Source of the DNA: an uncultured Lachnospiraceae bacterium
GTDB taxonomy: Bacteria > Bacillota > Clostridia > Lachnospirales > Lachnospiraceae
Assembly (NCBI GenBank): GCA_910588215.1
Contig: CAJUQJ010000003.1
Coordinates: 140,060-183,522, forward strand
Direction of reading: 5' to 3'
DNA length: 43,463 nucleotides
The position numbers were made by a program, and so were the translations under genes. The notes under the pieces are model-generated. The model had not been told where the DNA came from, ran no database searches, and was given only the letters and a program-made list of their open reading frames with translations. Positions 32,197 to 39,979 of this stretch are shown one piece after another (within the stretch, counting starts at the first letter, position 1; each line of letters opens with the position of its first letter).

Positions 32197-33567
32197 TTAA
32201 TGGGGACATTTAGGAAACTTTGTTTCATGCGCCAGATCCCCCTTCAACACATTCCCACATTTACTGCACTGTCTTGCGTTATAAACATATATCGTGCAGT
32301 TGTTCCCACTCTTCACATGCCTGCTGCTTGTCCCATTCACATATGTATGGCTGCACGCCCTTTGCTCCTGTTGTCCCTCACCGATATATATATTCCCCTG
32401 CAGATCCTGGAAGTAACTTTCAGCCGGAAGTTCTTTTAGATTCACTTCATCTACATCCAAAAACAGACTGCGCATCTCATCCTCACTTCCCTTGAATCCT
32501 TCCTCTACAAAAAACTCCTCCCATTGTGTGCTGTACTTAATATCCTTTCCGCTCTCATCCCATACTATGACCGGCTTCTCGTATGCCAGTACCGGAAACG
32601 AACCCGCCAGACCGATCGCCGCCGTAAAACATACTGCTAAAATCCTCATTCCTGCTTTCAATTTCCTTGTCTTCAGCATTAATGATATCCTTTCCTTAAC
32701 ATTTTCTTTGCTACTGCCAAAAGGCGCAGTATACTTAAAACCATTTTCACTCTCTACCGTGACCATTTTCAGAATTAATTGACCATACATCTTCCTCTGT
32801 TCTTCCCCACAATTTAAAACGATCTGTTCATCGCAGACATTTTCACTCACCTTACCCAATTCACGGACCAACCAGTAAACCAACGGGTTATACCAGTTTA
32901 CCCCGATCGCCCACACTCCCAGCAGTTTAAGGAGTGTGTCAAAATTTTTGACATGCAGCAGTTCATGCTCATAAATAAACCAGCCTTCCTCATCCGAATA
33001 TCTCTGCTTTGGCAGCAACAGAATCGGTCGCAAAACCCCGATGGACAACGGTACCTTCAGGCCGGGATCCCATCTGTACCTTACGTTTCTTCTGATCCCC
33101 AATCCGGTTCTTGCCGCTTCCAGCGCTGCCAGCGTCTCCTTAATCGTAATATCCTCACTGGCCTCAAAGAGTATTCTTCTTTCTTTACTGTAATTAGACA
33201 GTTTGGACAATATTATTGTAACAGCAATAATGCTCCACATGATAAACAATGTAATCTTTGCCTCCATAAAAGGAAAGTAGATCTTCCCCTCCCGAGTCAC
33301 TTCAATGACATTACGAGACATATCATATGCTCGATCACCTTCCCAATCCGTAAACAACATGCGATCTTGCACGCGATCCTGTACGATATCCTGTGCTATA
33401 TCCATATAATGCCCCAGTTGGACCGGCACCAGGTAAAAAAACAGAGCCATAACCAAAATCCGATATCTACACTTCGCACCGAAAGACTTTTTCAAAGCCA
33501 CCATGCAAATGAGATAAAGTAATACTACCACACTACCTGCGCACGTCATCGATCCTAACAGCTTCAT
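32197..33567 (-). CDS. blaR1: BlaR1/MecR1-type M56 sensor metallopeptidase with a Cys-rich C-terminus
   Basis: This is a membrane sensor protease partnered with BlaI. It has 456 residues. Membrane segments are at about 10-26, 36-52 and 105-120. The zinc site HELLH is at 201-205, with the downstream acidic ligand near ENVCDEQ (242-248). A fourth membrane segment is at about 303-320, and the rest is extracellular. The usual penicillin-binding sensor domain is missing. Instead about 130 residues end in a cysteine/histidine cluster (CSHTYVNG, CSKCGNVLKGD, KFPKCPH). Start ATG overlaps the blaI stop by 4 bp (ATGA). It may sense something other than a beta-lactam. Confidence 0.85.
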   Translation of the reverse strand: MKLLGSMTCAGSVVVLLYLICMVALKKSFGAKCRYRILVMALFFYLVPVQLGHYMDIAQDIVQDRVQDRMLFTDWEGDRAYDMSRNVIEVTREGKIYFPFMEAKITLFIMWSIIAVTIILSKLSNYSKERRILFEASEDITIKETLAALEAARTGLGIRRNVRYRWDPGLKVPLSIGVLRPILLLPKQRYSDEEGWFIYEHELLHVKNFDTLLKLLGVWAIGVNWYNPLVYWLVRELGKVSENVCDEQIVLNCGEEQRKMYGQLILKMVTVESENGFKYTAPFGSSKENVKERISLMLKTRKLKAGMRILAVCFTAAIGLAGSFPVLAYEKPVIVWDESGKDIKYSTQWEEFFVEEGFKGSEDEMRSLFLDVDEVNLKELPAESYFQDLQGNIYIGEGQQEQRACSHTYVNGTSSRHVKSGNNCTIYVYNARQCSKCGNVLKGDLAHETKFPKCPH

Positions 33568-33947
33568 AACTTGTTCTCCTCCAGCAGTTTCCTGATCTCT
33601 TCCGCTTCTTCCTTACTGATCATCTCACCGCCGGACAAAGCGCTTACAAACTTCATGAAAGACCCACTGTAGGAATCCCTGATGAACCGCTCCGCTCCTT
33701 TCTGCTTATATTCCATCCGCGTGATCAGAGGTACATACAGATACTTCCTGTCCTTTGAGATCCTATCAATAAACCCGGCCTGCAACAGTTTGGCCAGAAA
33801 GGTATTCAACGTCTGCTTCTTCCAGTCCTTACCACAATGTTCATTGAAATGATCCAGTATCTCTTTAGACGACATCTTCCTGTCCGTCTCCCACAGTAAT
33901 TCCATGATCTCTTCTTCTGATTTTGTTAAATTATATTTGTCTTTCAT
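33564..33947 (-). CDS. blaI: BlaI/MecI/CopY-family repressor
   Basis: This dimeric winged-helix repressor is inactivated when its BlaR1 partner triggers cleavage. It has 127 residues. LTKSEEEIMELLWETDRKMS, SKEILDHFNEHCGKDWKKQT and LNTFLAKLLQAGFIDRI make up the DNA-binding domain; a dimerisation tail follows. ATG 33947 is chosen: GGAG is upstream and the domain starts there; the frame to 33986 has no RBS. It is translationally coupled to blaR1. Its likely operator TACTA-N7-TAGTA (34040-34056) lies between its own -35 and -10, which implies autorepression. Confidence 0.9.
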   Translation of the reverse strand: MKDKYNLTKSEEEIMELLWETDRKMSSKEILDHFNEHCGKDWKKQTLNTFLAKLLQAGFIDRISKDRKYLYVPLITRMEYKQKGAERFIRDSYSGSFMKFVSALSGGEMISKEEAEEIRKLLEENKL

Positions 33948-34035
33948 TTCTCCACACCTTTCCTTGCATCTGCAAAGCTGCCACAACGCTTACATACTTT
34001 ATGTATGTCTTCCTTCTGCAGCTTCATTTTGTATT

Positions 34036-34064
34036 ATTGTACTACGCAGGATAGTATTAATCAA
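34036..34064 (-). promoter_or_regulatory. blaI-blaR1 promoter with operator in the spacer
   Basis: On the minus strand TTGATT (34064-34059) and TACAAT (34041-34036) are 17 bp apart. The dyad TACTA-N7-TAGTA (34040-34056) lies within that spacer and overlaps the -10, so binding would block RNA polymerase. A 6-bp hairpin (ACATAC/GTATGT, about 33992-34008) is in the leader. Confidence 0.6.
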
Positions 34065-34193
34065 GTTCCTAATTTACATAACTATTTCCCCTGCAGAAAA
34101 AATTCCCATAGGGCATCACATACGCCTTACGGGAATTTTTCTACAAATATCAATCTGTGATCTTTGCAACGCATCTCCTGCATACTCTGGTCA

Positions 34194-34703
34194 CTAATCA
34201 TTTATCGTTATTTTAATTTCCGCATTCTCTGCCGAAACTACCCCTATCAAATATAAATATTTCGCTGACAAATTATCAAAGATACCCTTTTCCAGTGGTT
34301 TTATATCCATCTCCTGAATAGCTGACTCTGGCCACAAAGTATTATACAAGCACACTGTTATAGGAATATTTTCCTGGTTTCCTATAGTAATTTTTGTACT
34401 ATTGGTTTTAAATTTATTTTCTATCATGAAAATCTCTTCTTCCTGTATCGCTATATCACTCTGCAGCTCTCCTTCACTACTTAAATCATAATATGGACCC
34501 ACGTCTCTATCTTCATTCCACATTGTTTCAGCCGCCTCTTCCGAAATAACAATCGCTCCTTCTATGATATCCTTTTTTTCACTCGCTCCAAGTATTCTTT
34601 TCAGAGTATTATTATTTCTGTTATCTAAAAAAAATACAAGCAATACGCATACACTTATTACCAACAATACAGTAATCCTGACAGCAATCCTGTTTCTTTT
34701 CAT
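34194..34703 (-). CDS. Membrane-anchored hypothetical protein
   Basis: The 169-residue protein has one membrane segment (residues 8-26, ITVLLVISVCVLLVFFLDN) and an extracellular part with beta-strand character (KITIGNQENIPITVCLYNT, YLIGVVSAENAEIKIT). GGAGAAAGG supports ATG 34703. No family recognised. It is upstream of blaI on the same strand with its own promoter and a BlaI-like dyad (34809-34825), so it is probably part of the BlaI regulon. Confidence 0.65.
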   Translation of the reverse strand: MKRNRIAVRITVLLVISVCVLLVFFLDNRNNNTLKRILGASEKKDIIEGAIVISEEAAETMWNEDRDVGPYYDLSSEGELQSDIAIQEEEIFMIENKFKTNSTKITIGNQENIPITVCLYNTLWPESAIQEMDIKPLEKGIFDNLSAKYLYLIGVVSAENAEIKITIND

Positions 34704-34808
34704 TTTCCTTTCTCCTGATATCTAACGACCCTCTTATGTGCTTTTCCTATGCAACTTAACAACCATCCATTTCTATGATCCATATAATTTTCTTGTAACC
34801 CTCATTTG

Positions 34809-34861
34809 TACTATTTATAATAGTATAGTACCATTCTACATAGTATATATTCTCCTGTCAA
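34809..34861 (-). promoter_or_regulatory. Promoter of the 34703 gene with a BlaI-like dyad at the start site
   Basis: On the minus strand TTGACA (34861-34856) and TAGAAT (34838-34833) are 17 bp apart. TACTA-N7-TAGTA (34809-34825) lies at about +1 to +17 and has the same 5-7-5 geometry as the site at 34040-34056. Confidence 0.6.
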
Positions 34862-34990
34862 CTACTTTAACGTTAAAATTATAATTTGAGCATTTAAGAT
34901 ACTTTAACTCATACGACAAGCTGTTCTTTAGCATATTTCCACACATCCGGTTCGGTATCATAGGACGCACTTTCCTTTAATAATATGAAA

Positions 34991-35014
34991 AAAGGACGCG
35001 TTCCCGCGTCCTTT
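34991..35014 (-). terminator. Intrinsic terminator of spoVG
   Basis: AAAGGACGCG (34991-35000) pairs perfectly with 35005-35014; a T6 run follows on the minus strand. It lies on the inner side of the right 37-bp repeat. Confidence 0.85.
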
Positions 35015-35021
35015 CTCGTTA

Positions 35022-35058
35022 CATCCACACTATGCATTTGTTTACTCGTCGTTTGGTT
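35022..35058. repeat. 37-bp direct repeat, right copy, at the spoVG 3' end
   Basis: It overlaps the last five codons and stop of spoVG and 20 bp beyond. The matching copy is 29591-29627, in the same orientation with one mismatch. Confidence 0.75.
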
Positions 35059-35314
35059 CCAAAAGCGCCTTTTCATAGCTGTCCAGAATAATGCTCTGTA
35101 TTCTGTCCCGGGTCTCCGAGTTAATCGGATGTGCAATGTCACGATACTCGCCGTCGTTGGCTTTCTTGCTCGGCATTGCAATGAAAAGACCCTTTTCACC
35201 TTCAATTACTTTAATGTCATGAACTACGAATTCATCGTCTATGGTAATTGAGACGATTGCTTTCATCTTGCTGTCTTGAGTCATTTTACGCACGCGGACA
35301 TCAGTAATTCTCAT
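35042..35314 (-). CDS. spoVG: SpoVG septation/regulatory protein
   Basis: This small RNA/DNA-binding regulator affects sporulation and envelope functions. It has 90 residues, close to the usual 95-100. MRITDVRVRKMTQDSKMKAI, VSITIDDEFVVHDIKVIEG and GLFIAMPSKK are diagnostic. ATG 35314 has AGGAGG 9 nt upstream; the longer frame to 35383 is rejected. Hairpin ACCGG...CCGGT lies just upstream. It is followed by a strong terminator, and its 3' end is the shared 37-bp sequence. Confidence 0.95.
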   Translation of the reverse strand: MRITDVRVRKMTQDSKMKAIVSITIDDEFVVHDIKVIEGEKGLFIAMPSKKANDGEYRDIAHPINSETRDRIQSIILDSYEKALLEPNDE

Positions 35315-35493
35315 GAAGCTCAGCCTCCTTATCATATGATACCGGTCAGTAACCTGCCGGTTTTCACAAGCTTTTCCACACAAGTCATACTCATCAAGCC
35401 ACGTAGCTTGTAATAAACATTTAATTAGTTACGCACATGCCTCTTACACAATAAAATACATCTTTCAATCGCAACCGCCTTTCCATCATACCA

Positions 35494-36612
35494 TCAAATT
35501 ACAAATCTGTCATTATGTTCTACAACAATTTCTATACCATTTTCCCCTTTATGGTAAGAATTGGCTCGTATCGTCCCCCTGCTCTCCACGATACAATTCT
35601 CAATATGTGTGTTATCTCCGATATAGACATCATTCAGAATGATGGAATTTTTGATATAGCAGTTGTTGCCGATGTACGTCTTCTTAAAGATCACGGAGTC
35701 TTCTACCTTACCGTTCACGATACATCCGCTGGAGATCAAGCTGTTCCTGATGCTTGCTCCCACATTATACTTGGCAGGCGGCAGATCATCAACCCTGGAA
35801 TAAATATCCGGATACTGCTTGAAGAAATAATTCCGGATCTCCGGATGAAGGAAATCCATGTTCGTCTTAAAGTAATCATCCACGGAAGCGATATTACTCC
35901 AGTATTCTTTGATCTTGTAACCGTAGATACTCTTCATATTCTTATAACGGATCAGAATATCTTTCACGAAATCGTATCTGTCTTCTTCTGCACATCTTTC
36001 GATCATCTCAATCAGCTGCCGTCTTCTGACTACATAGATACCGCAAGAGATCGTGTTGGACCTGGCCACCACCGGCTTCTCCTCGAATTCTTCTATGCGG
36101 CACTCCTCGTTCATCTTGACCGATCCGTACCTGTCCACATTGACGTCCGCAGGCATATCCTTACATACAACAGTGATGTCTGCCTTCTTCTCAATATGGT
36201 ACTCCAGAAGCTTATTATAATCCATTTTGTAAACGCAGTCACCGGAAGATATTACCACGTATGGTTCATGGCTGTTTTTCAAGAAAGAGAGATTCTGTGC
36301 AATGGCATCTGCTGTACCACGATACCATGCATTGCTCTCTGCTGTCAATGCCGGAGTGAAAACACGTAATCCTCCCTGCTTACGGCCAAAATCCCACCAT
36401 TTGGAAGAACTCAGGTGCTCGTTCAAACTCCCCGCGTTGTACTGCGTGAACACGGCAACCTTATTGATGTGGGAGTTGGACATATTGCTCAGCGCAAAGT
36501 CAATCCCACGGTAACTTCCTGCGATGGGCATTGCACAGACCGCACGTTTCTGGGTCAGCTCCTTGATCCTATGATTGTTGCCACCTGCCAAGATTATTCC
36601 GATTGCTCTCAC
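35494..36612 (-). CDS. glgD: GlgD, regulatory subunit of glucose-1-phosphate adenylyltransferase
   Basis: This is the non-catalytic partner of GlgC in Firmicutes glycogen synthesis. It has 372 residues. The nucleotide-binding loop is changed (ILAGGNNHRIKELTQKRAV instead of the GGxGxRL catalytic form), as in known GlgD. SYRGIDFALSNMSNSHINKV and a C-terminal left-handed beta-helix follow (SVIFKKTYIGNNCYIKNSI). GTG 36612 overlaps the glgC stop by 4 bp (GTGA), so the pair is coupled. Confidence 0.93.
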   Translation of the reverse strand: MRAIGIILAGGNNHRIKELTQKRAVCAMPIAGSYRGIDFALSNMSNSHINKVAVFTQYNAGSLNEHLSSSKWWDFGRKQGGLRVFTPALTAESNAWYRGTADAIAQNLSFLKNSHEPYVVISSGDCVYKMDYNKLLEYHIEKKADITVVCKDMPADVNVDRYGSVKMNEECRIEEFEEKPVVARSNTISCGIYVVRRRQLIEMIERCAEEDRYDFVKDILIRYKNMKSIYGYKIKEYWSNIASVDDYFKTNMDFLHPEIRNYFFKQYPDIYSRVDDLPPAKYNVGASIRNSLISSGCIVNGKVEDSVIFKKTYIGNNCYIKNSIILNDVYIGDNTHIENCIVESRGTIRANSYHKGENGIEIVVEHNDRFVI

Positions 36613-37883
36613 TGTTTATCACCTGCCTTAATCAAAGTTTTACCACTCGGAAGACTGCCCTCCGCATAGTCCTCCGCACTCGTCACACCAAATACGACCG
36701 AGTTCTTGCCGACGGTGACGCCCTGAGGGATAAAGCTCTTCTCCCCTACCGCCACGATGCCGCTGTTGTAGATATGAGGATCTGTCTCATTCTCTGCTTC
36801 TTCCCCCACACCCAGCTTAACATCATCTTCGATCATTGTATTCTCTGCAACGATGGCCTTATGCAATTCACAGTGGCTGCCGATCTGCGTCTCATTCATG
36901 ATGATAGAATCTCTTATGACCGTTCCCTCACCGACCGTGACACCGCAGCCGATCACGGAATTATATACCTGCCCGTAGATCTCGGAACCTTCTCCGATGA
37001 TACTTCTCTCCACAACACTGTCGGAAGACAGATACTGCGGCGGCAGTATTTCGCTCTTCGTATAGATCTTCCAGTACTCCTCGTAAAGATTGAACTCCGG
37101 AACGATATCGATAAGCTCCATGTTCGCTTCCCAGTAAGAGCTCAGTGTGCCGACATCCTTCCAATATCCGTTAAATTCATATGCGTAAAGAGGCGCCCCC
37201 TTCTCATGGCAGTAAGGAATGATATGCTTGCCGAAATCCAGTCCCGGCTGTGAAGCGTTTGTCAAAAGCGCTTCCTTCAAAGTCTTCCAATTAAATATAT
37301 AGATACCCATGGAAGCAAGATTGCTGCGCGGATTCTCCGGCTTCTCCTCGAAATCCGTGATCCTGCGGTCTTTATCCGTTATCATGATGCCAAAACGCTT
37401 CGCTTCTTCCATCGGCACCGGCATGACCGCGATCGTCACCTCCGCACCGTTCTGCTTGTGGAAATCCAGCATCACTTCATAATCCATCTTATAGATATGA
37501 TCGCCCGACAAGATCAGGACGTACTCCGGATTGTAGCTCTCCATATAATCCAGATTCTGGTAGATCGCGTTGGCCGTGCCCGTATACCACTCGCTGTTAG
37601 CGCTCTTCTCGTAAGGCGGAAGCACTGTCACCCCGCCGATATTCCTGTCAAGATCCCATGGAATACCGATCCCGATATGGGTATTGAGGCGAAGGGGCTG
37701 ATACTGCGTCAGCACACCTACGGTGTCAACACCTGAATTGATACAGTTACTGAGCGGGAAGTCGATGATCCTGTATTTACCCCCGAACGCCACCGCAGGT
37801 TTCGCAACCTTCGACGTAAATACTCCCAGCCTGCTTCCCTGACCGCCAGCCAAAAGCATGGCAATCATTTCCTTCTTAACCAT
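36609..37883 (-). CDS. glgC: GlgC, glucose-1-phosphate adenylyltransferase
   Basis: It makes ADP-glucose from ATP and glucose-1-phosphate, the committed step of glycogen synthesis. It has 424 residues. AMLLAGGQGSRLGVFTSKVA is an intact catalytic start; KPAVAFGGKYRIIDFPLSNC, the substrate site FEEKP and the hexapeptide-repeat C-domain (IIGEGSEIYGQVYNSVIG) are present. ATG 37883 is chosen since GAGGTG lies upstream and the domain starts there. It precedes glgD; no glgA/glgB/glgP is in the window. Confidence 0.95.
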   Translation of the reverse strand: MVKKEMIAMLLAGGQGSRLGVFTSKVAKPAVAFGGKYRIIDFPLSNCINSGVDTVGVLTQYQPLRLNTHIGIGIPWDLDRNIGGVTVLPPYEKSANSEWYTGTANAIYQNLDYMESYNPEYVLILSGDHIYKMDYEVMLDFHKQNGAEVTIAVMPVPMEEAKRFGIMITDKDRRITDFEEKPENPRSNLASMGIYIFNWKTLKEALLTNASQPGLDFGKHIIPYCHEKGAPLYAYEFNGYWKDVGTLSSYWEANMELIDIVPEFNLYEEYWKIYTKSEILPPQYLSSDSVVERSIIGEGSEIYGQVYNSVIGCGVTVGEGTVIRDSIIMNETQIGSHCELHKAIVAENTMIEDDVKLGVGEEAENETDPHIYNSGIVAVGEKSFIPQGVTVGKNSVVFGVTSAEDYAEGSLPSGKTLIKAGDKQ

Positions 37884-37984
37884 GTTATCACCTCTTGTTT
37901 CTTCATTTTTGAATAAAATAGTAAATTTGCTTCGCAAATCAACTTTAATATATTAATTACAAACGGATTTTATGGCTTTGCATA

Positions 37985-38013
37985 ATTATATCACACTCTG
38001 ATTTGAAAGTGAA
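37985..38013 (-). promoter_or_regulatory. Promoter of glgC-glgD
   Basis: On the minus strand TTCACT (38013-38008), a 17-bp spacer and TGA-TATAAT (37990-37985, extended -10). The leader contains GATTTGC-gaa-GCAAATT near 37924-37940. Between this and murC (38014-38347) I see only AT-rich sequence and the murC promoter. Confidence 0.6.
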
Positions 38014-38291
38014 TATAATTTACGAATTTATTCGCCCGTTATTTCGCCTATTATGTTAATACTGTCCAATAAATATATCCTCTTTTTTAATCTGTTTATT
38101 TATTTTTTACACTGTCGCTTCCGCCGATATAATTTTATCCTTATCCATCTGTAAATTTTCCCCAAGTCGCTATCCGGTCATAGTTTTCTCCATTTCTGCG
38201 CTGCGATCAAGGAGTTTGGGACGCTTCGGCACAAACGCCGGATTCCGTTTTCCTTCTATTTCCCCGAAACCTCACATTTTCTAAAAACATA

Positions 38292-38320
38292 TTGGTTTTT
38301 TCCGCCCAAATGAGTATAAT
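38292..38320 (+). promoter_or_regulatory. Promoter of murC
   Basis: TATAAT (38315-38320) with a weak TTGGTT 17 bp upstream (38292-38297). It sits 27 bp before the murC start codon. Confidence 0.5.
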
Positions 38321-38347
38321 ACTAATAAAAAAAACAAGGAGATATCC

Positions 38348-39727
38348 ATGTACCAGATCAACTTCAGTAATCCTATTCACATATATTTCATCGGCATTGG
38401 CGGCATCAGCATGAGCGGGTTGGCTGAGATCCTGTTGTCCGAAGGCTTCCGTATTTCCGGCTCTGACAGGACTCCCTCGTCGCTCACCGATGCGCTTACA
38501 GAGCAGGGGGTGGCCGTCCATTACGGCCAGAAAGAAGAAAATATCACATCAGACATCGACCTGATCGTCTATACCAGCGCGATTCGCCCCGACAATCCGG
38601 AGATGACCGCCGCTGCCAGGCTCCACATCCCGACCCTGACCCGGGCGCAGCTGCTGGGTCAGATGATGAAGAACTACAAAGTTCCCATCGCCATCAGCGG
38701 TACCCACGGCAAGACCACCACCACGTCCATGATCTCCGAGATCCTGTTAGAGCACAAGGTTGACCCAACCCTGTCCATCGGCGGCATCTATAAGCCTATC
38801 GGCGGCAATATCCGTGTAGGTTCCTCAGAATATTTTGTCACAGAAGCCTGTGAGTACACCAACAGCTTCCTAAGCTTTTTCCCGAAGATCGGCATCATCC
38901 TTAATATAGAAGAAGATCATCTGGATTTCTTTAAAGACCTTCAGGATATCCGCAACTCCTTTAGCAAATTTGCCAAACTACTGCCGGAAGACGGCACTCT
39001 GATCATCAACGGCGATATTGACCACTACGAAGAGATCACGCAGGGACTCGACTGCCGGGTCATCACCTACGGCTCTTCACCTGACCATGACTATCATCCG
39101 ACAGACATCACTTACGATGCCTCAGGCTGTCCCTCTTTCCATCTTATGCGGCCAAATGGAAAAGATGACGTATTCTCTCTGCATGTTCCGGGTCAGCACA
39201 ATGTATACAATGCAGTCGCTGCCATCGCGCTGACCGATCTGCTTGGCATCCCCGTGCAGACCACTGCCGGGGCGCTGCTCTCCTATACCGGAACCGACAG
39301 GCGTTTTGAATACAAGGGCACCGTGAACGGCGTCACTGTCATTGACGACTATGCCCATCATCCCACGGAGATCACGGCAACGCTGCAGGCGGCTCTTAAT
39401 TATCCGCACAAGACTATCTGGTGTGTCTTCCAGCCTCACACCTACACGCGCACCAAGGATTTCCTTTCGGATTTTGCCAAAGCACTGTCTCTGGCAGACG
39501 AGATCGTTCTGGCAGACATCTATGCCGCCAGGGAGAAAGATACGCTGGGCATCAGTTCCCGCACACTGCAGGCAGAGATCGAGAAGCTTGGACATCGCTG
39601 TTACTATTTCCCGACTTTTTCGGAGATAGAAACGTTCCTCTCAGAAAATTGCACAAAAGGCGACTTGTTGATAACTATGGGGGCCGGAGACATCGTAAAA
39701 GTCGGCGATGACCTGCTACAGAAATAA
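38348..39727 (+). CDS. murC: MurC, UDP-N-acetylmuramate--L-alanine ligase
   Basis: This enzyme adds the first amino acid of the peptidoglycan stem. It has 459 residues. The N-domain has FIGIGGISMSGLAEILL. The ATP loop is GTHGKTTTT (118-126), the middle domain has EACEYTNSFLSF and NIEEDHLDFF, and the C-domain has RRFEYKG and DDYAHHPTEI with QPHTYTRT. AAGGAG 6 nt upstream supports ATG 38348. It is monocistronic. The DnaA-box cluster follows its stop codon. Confidence 0.97.
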   Translation: MYQINFSNPIHIYFIGIGGISMSGLAEILLSEGFRISGSDRTPSSLTDALTEQGVAVHYGQKEENITSDIDLIVYTSAIRPDNPEMTAAARLHIPTLTRAQLLGQMMKNYKVPIAISGTHGKTTTTSMISEILLEHKVDPTLSIGGIYKPIGGNIRVGSSEYFVTEACEYTNSFLSFFPKIGIILNIEEDHLDFFKDLQDIRNSFSKFAKLLPEDGTLIINGDIDHYEEITQGLDCRVITYGSSPDHDYHPTDITYDASGCPSFHLMRPNGKDDVFSLHVPGQHNVYNAVAAIALTDLLGIPVQTTAGALLSYTGTDRRFEYKGTVNGVTVIDDYAHHPTEITATLQAALNYPHKTIWCVFQPHTYTRTKDFLSDFAKALSLADEIVLADIYAAREKDTLGISSRTLQAEIEKLGHRCYYFPTFSEIETFLSENCTKGDLLITMGAGDIVKVGDDLLQK

Positions 39728-39733
39728 TTATTC

Positions 39734-39844
39734 ACAATATCCACAGAAAAAAGGCGCCATTTCCGTCGACTTTCTGTGGATATTGTAAGGCAAATAATGC
39801 CCCATATTTCGGGATATCCTGCTTCATCATCCACATTATCCACA
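39734..39844. promoter_or_regulatory. Cluster of DnaA-box-like 9-mers between murC and dnaD
   Basis: ACAATATCCACAGAAA (39734-39749) and its reverse complement (39771-39786) hold two inverted ATATCCACA boxes (39737-39745, 39775-39783). TCATCCACA (39827-39835) and the consensus box TTATCCACA (39836-39844) lie head to tail. The 16-bp inverted repeat also could end murC transcription, but no U-run follows. Confidence 0.7.
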
Positions 39845-39910
39845 TTTGGTAAACGTCTGTTCTTATTTTTTCTTTGTTACTGTTTACCTATTTTATTTTG
39901 TGGAACGCTA

Positions 39911-39945
39911 TGCTATAATGCGAGATGTGTCATTCTGAGACACAT
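39911..39945 (+). promoter_or_regulatory. Extended -10 promoter and leader hairpin of the dnaD operon
   Basis: TGC-TATAAT (39911-39919) is an extended -10 element. A perfect 7-bp hairpin ATGTGTC-attctga-GACACAT (39925-39945) begins about 6 bp downstream. The DnaA-box pair lies about 70 bp upstream, where a bound protein could act on initiation. Confidence 0.6.
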
Positions 39946-39979
39946 TGTGCTTTAGGGGTAAAGCGAAGGTGGTGTATTC

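Noticed and set aside
34909..35205. Minus-strand frame through the spoVG terminator
   Set aside because: Most of it is the shifted frame of spoVG; only the last 25 codons are outside, and I cannot show that they are a gene remnant.
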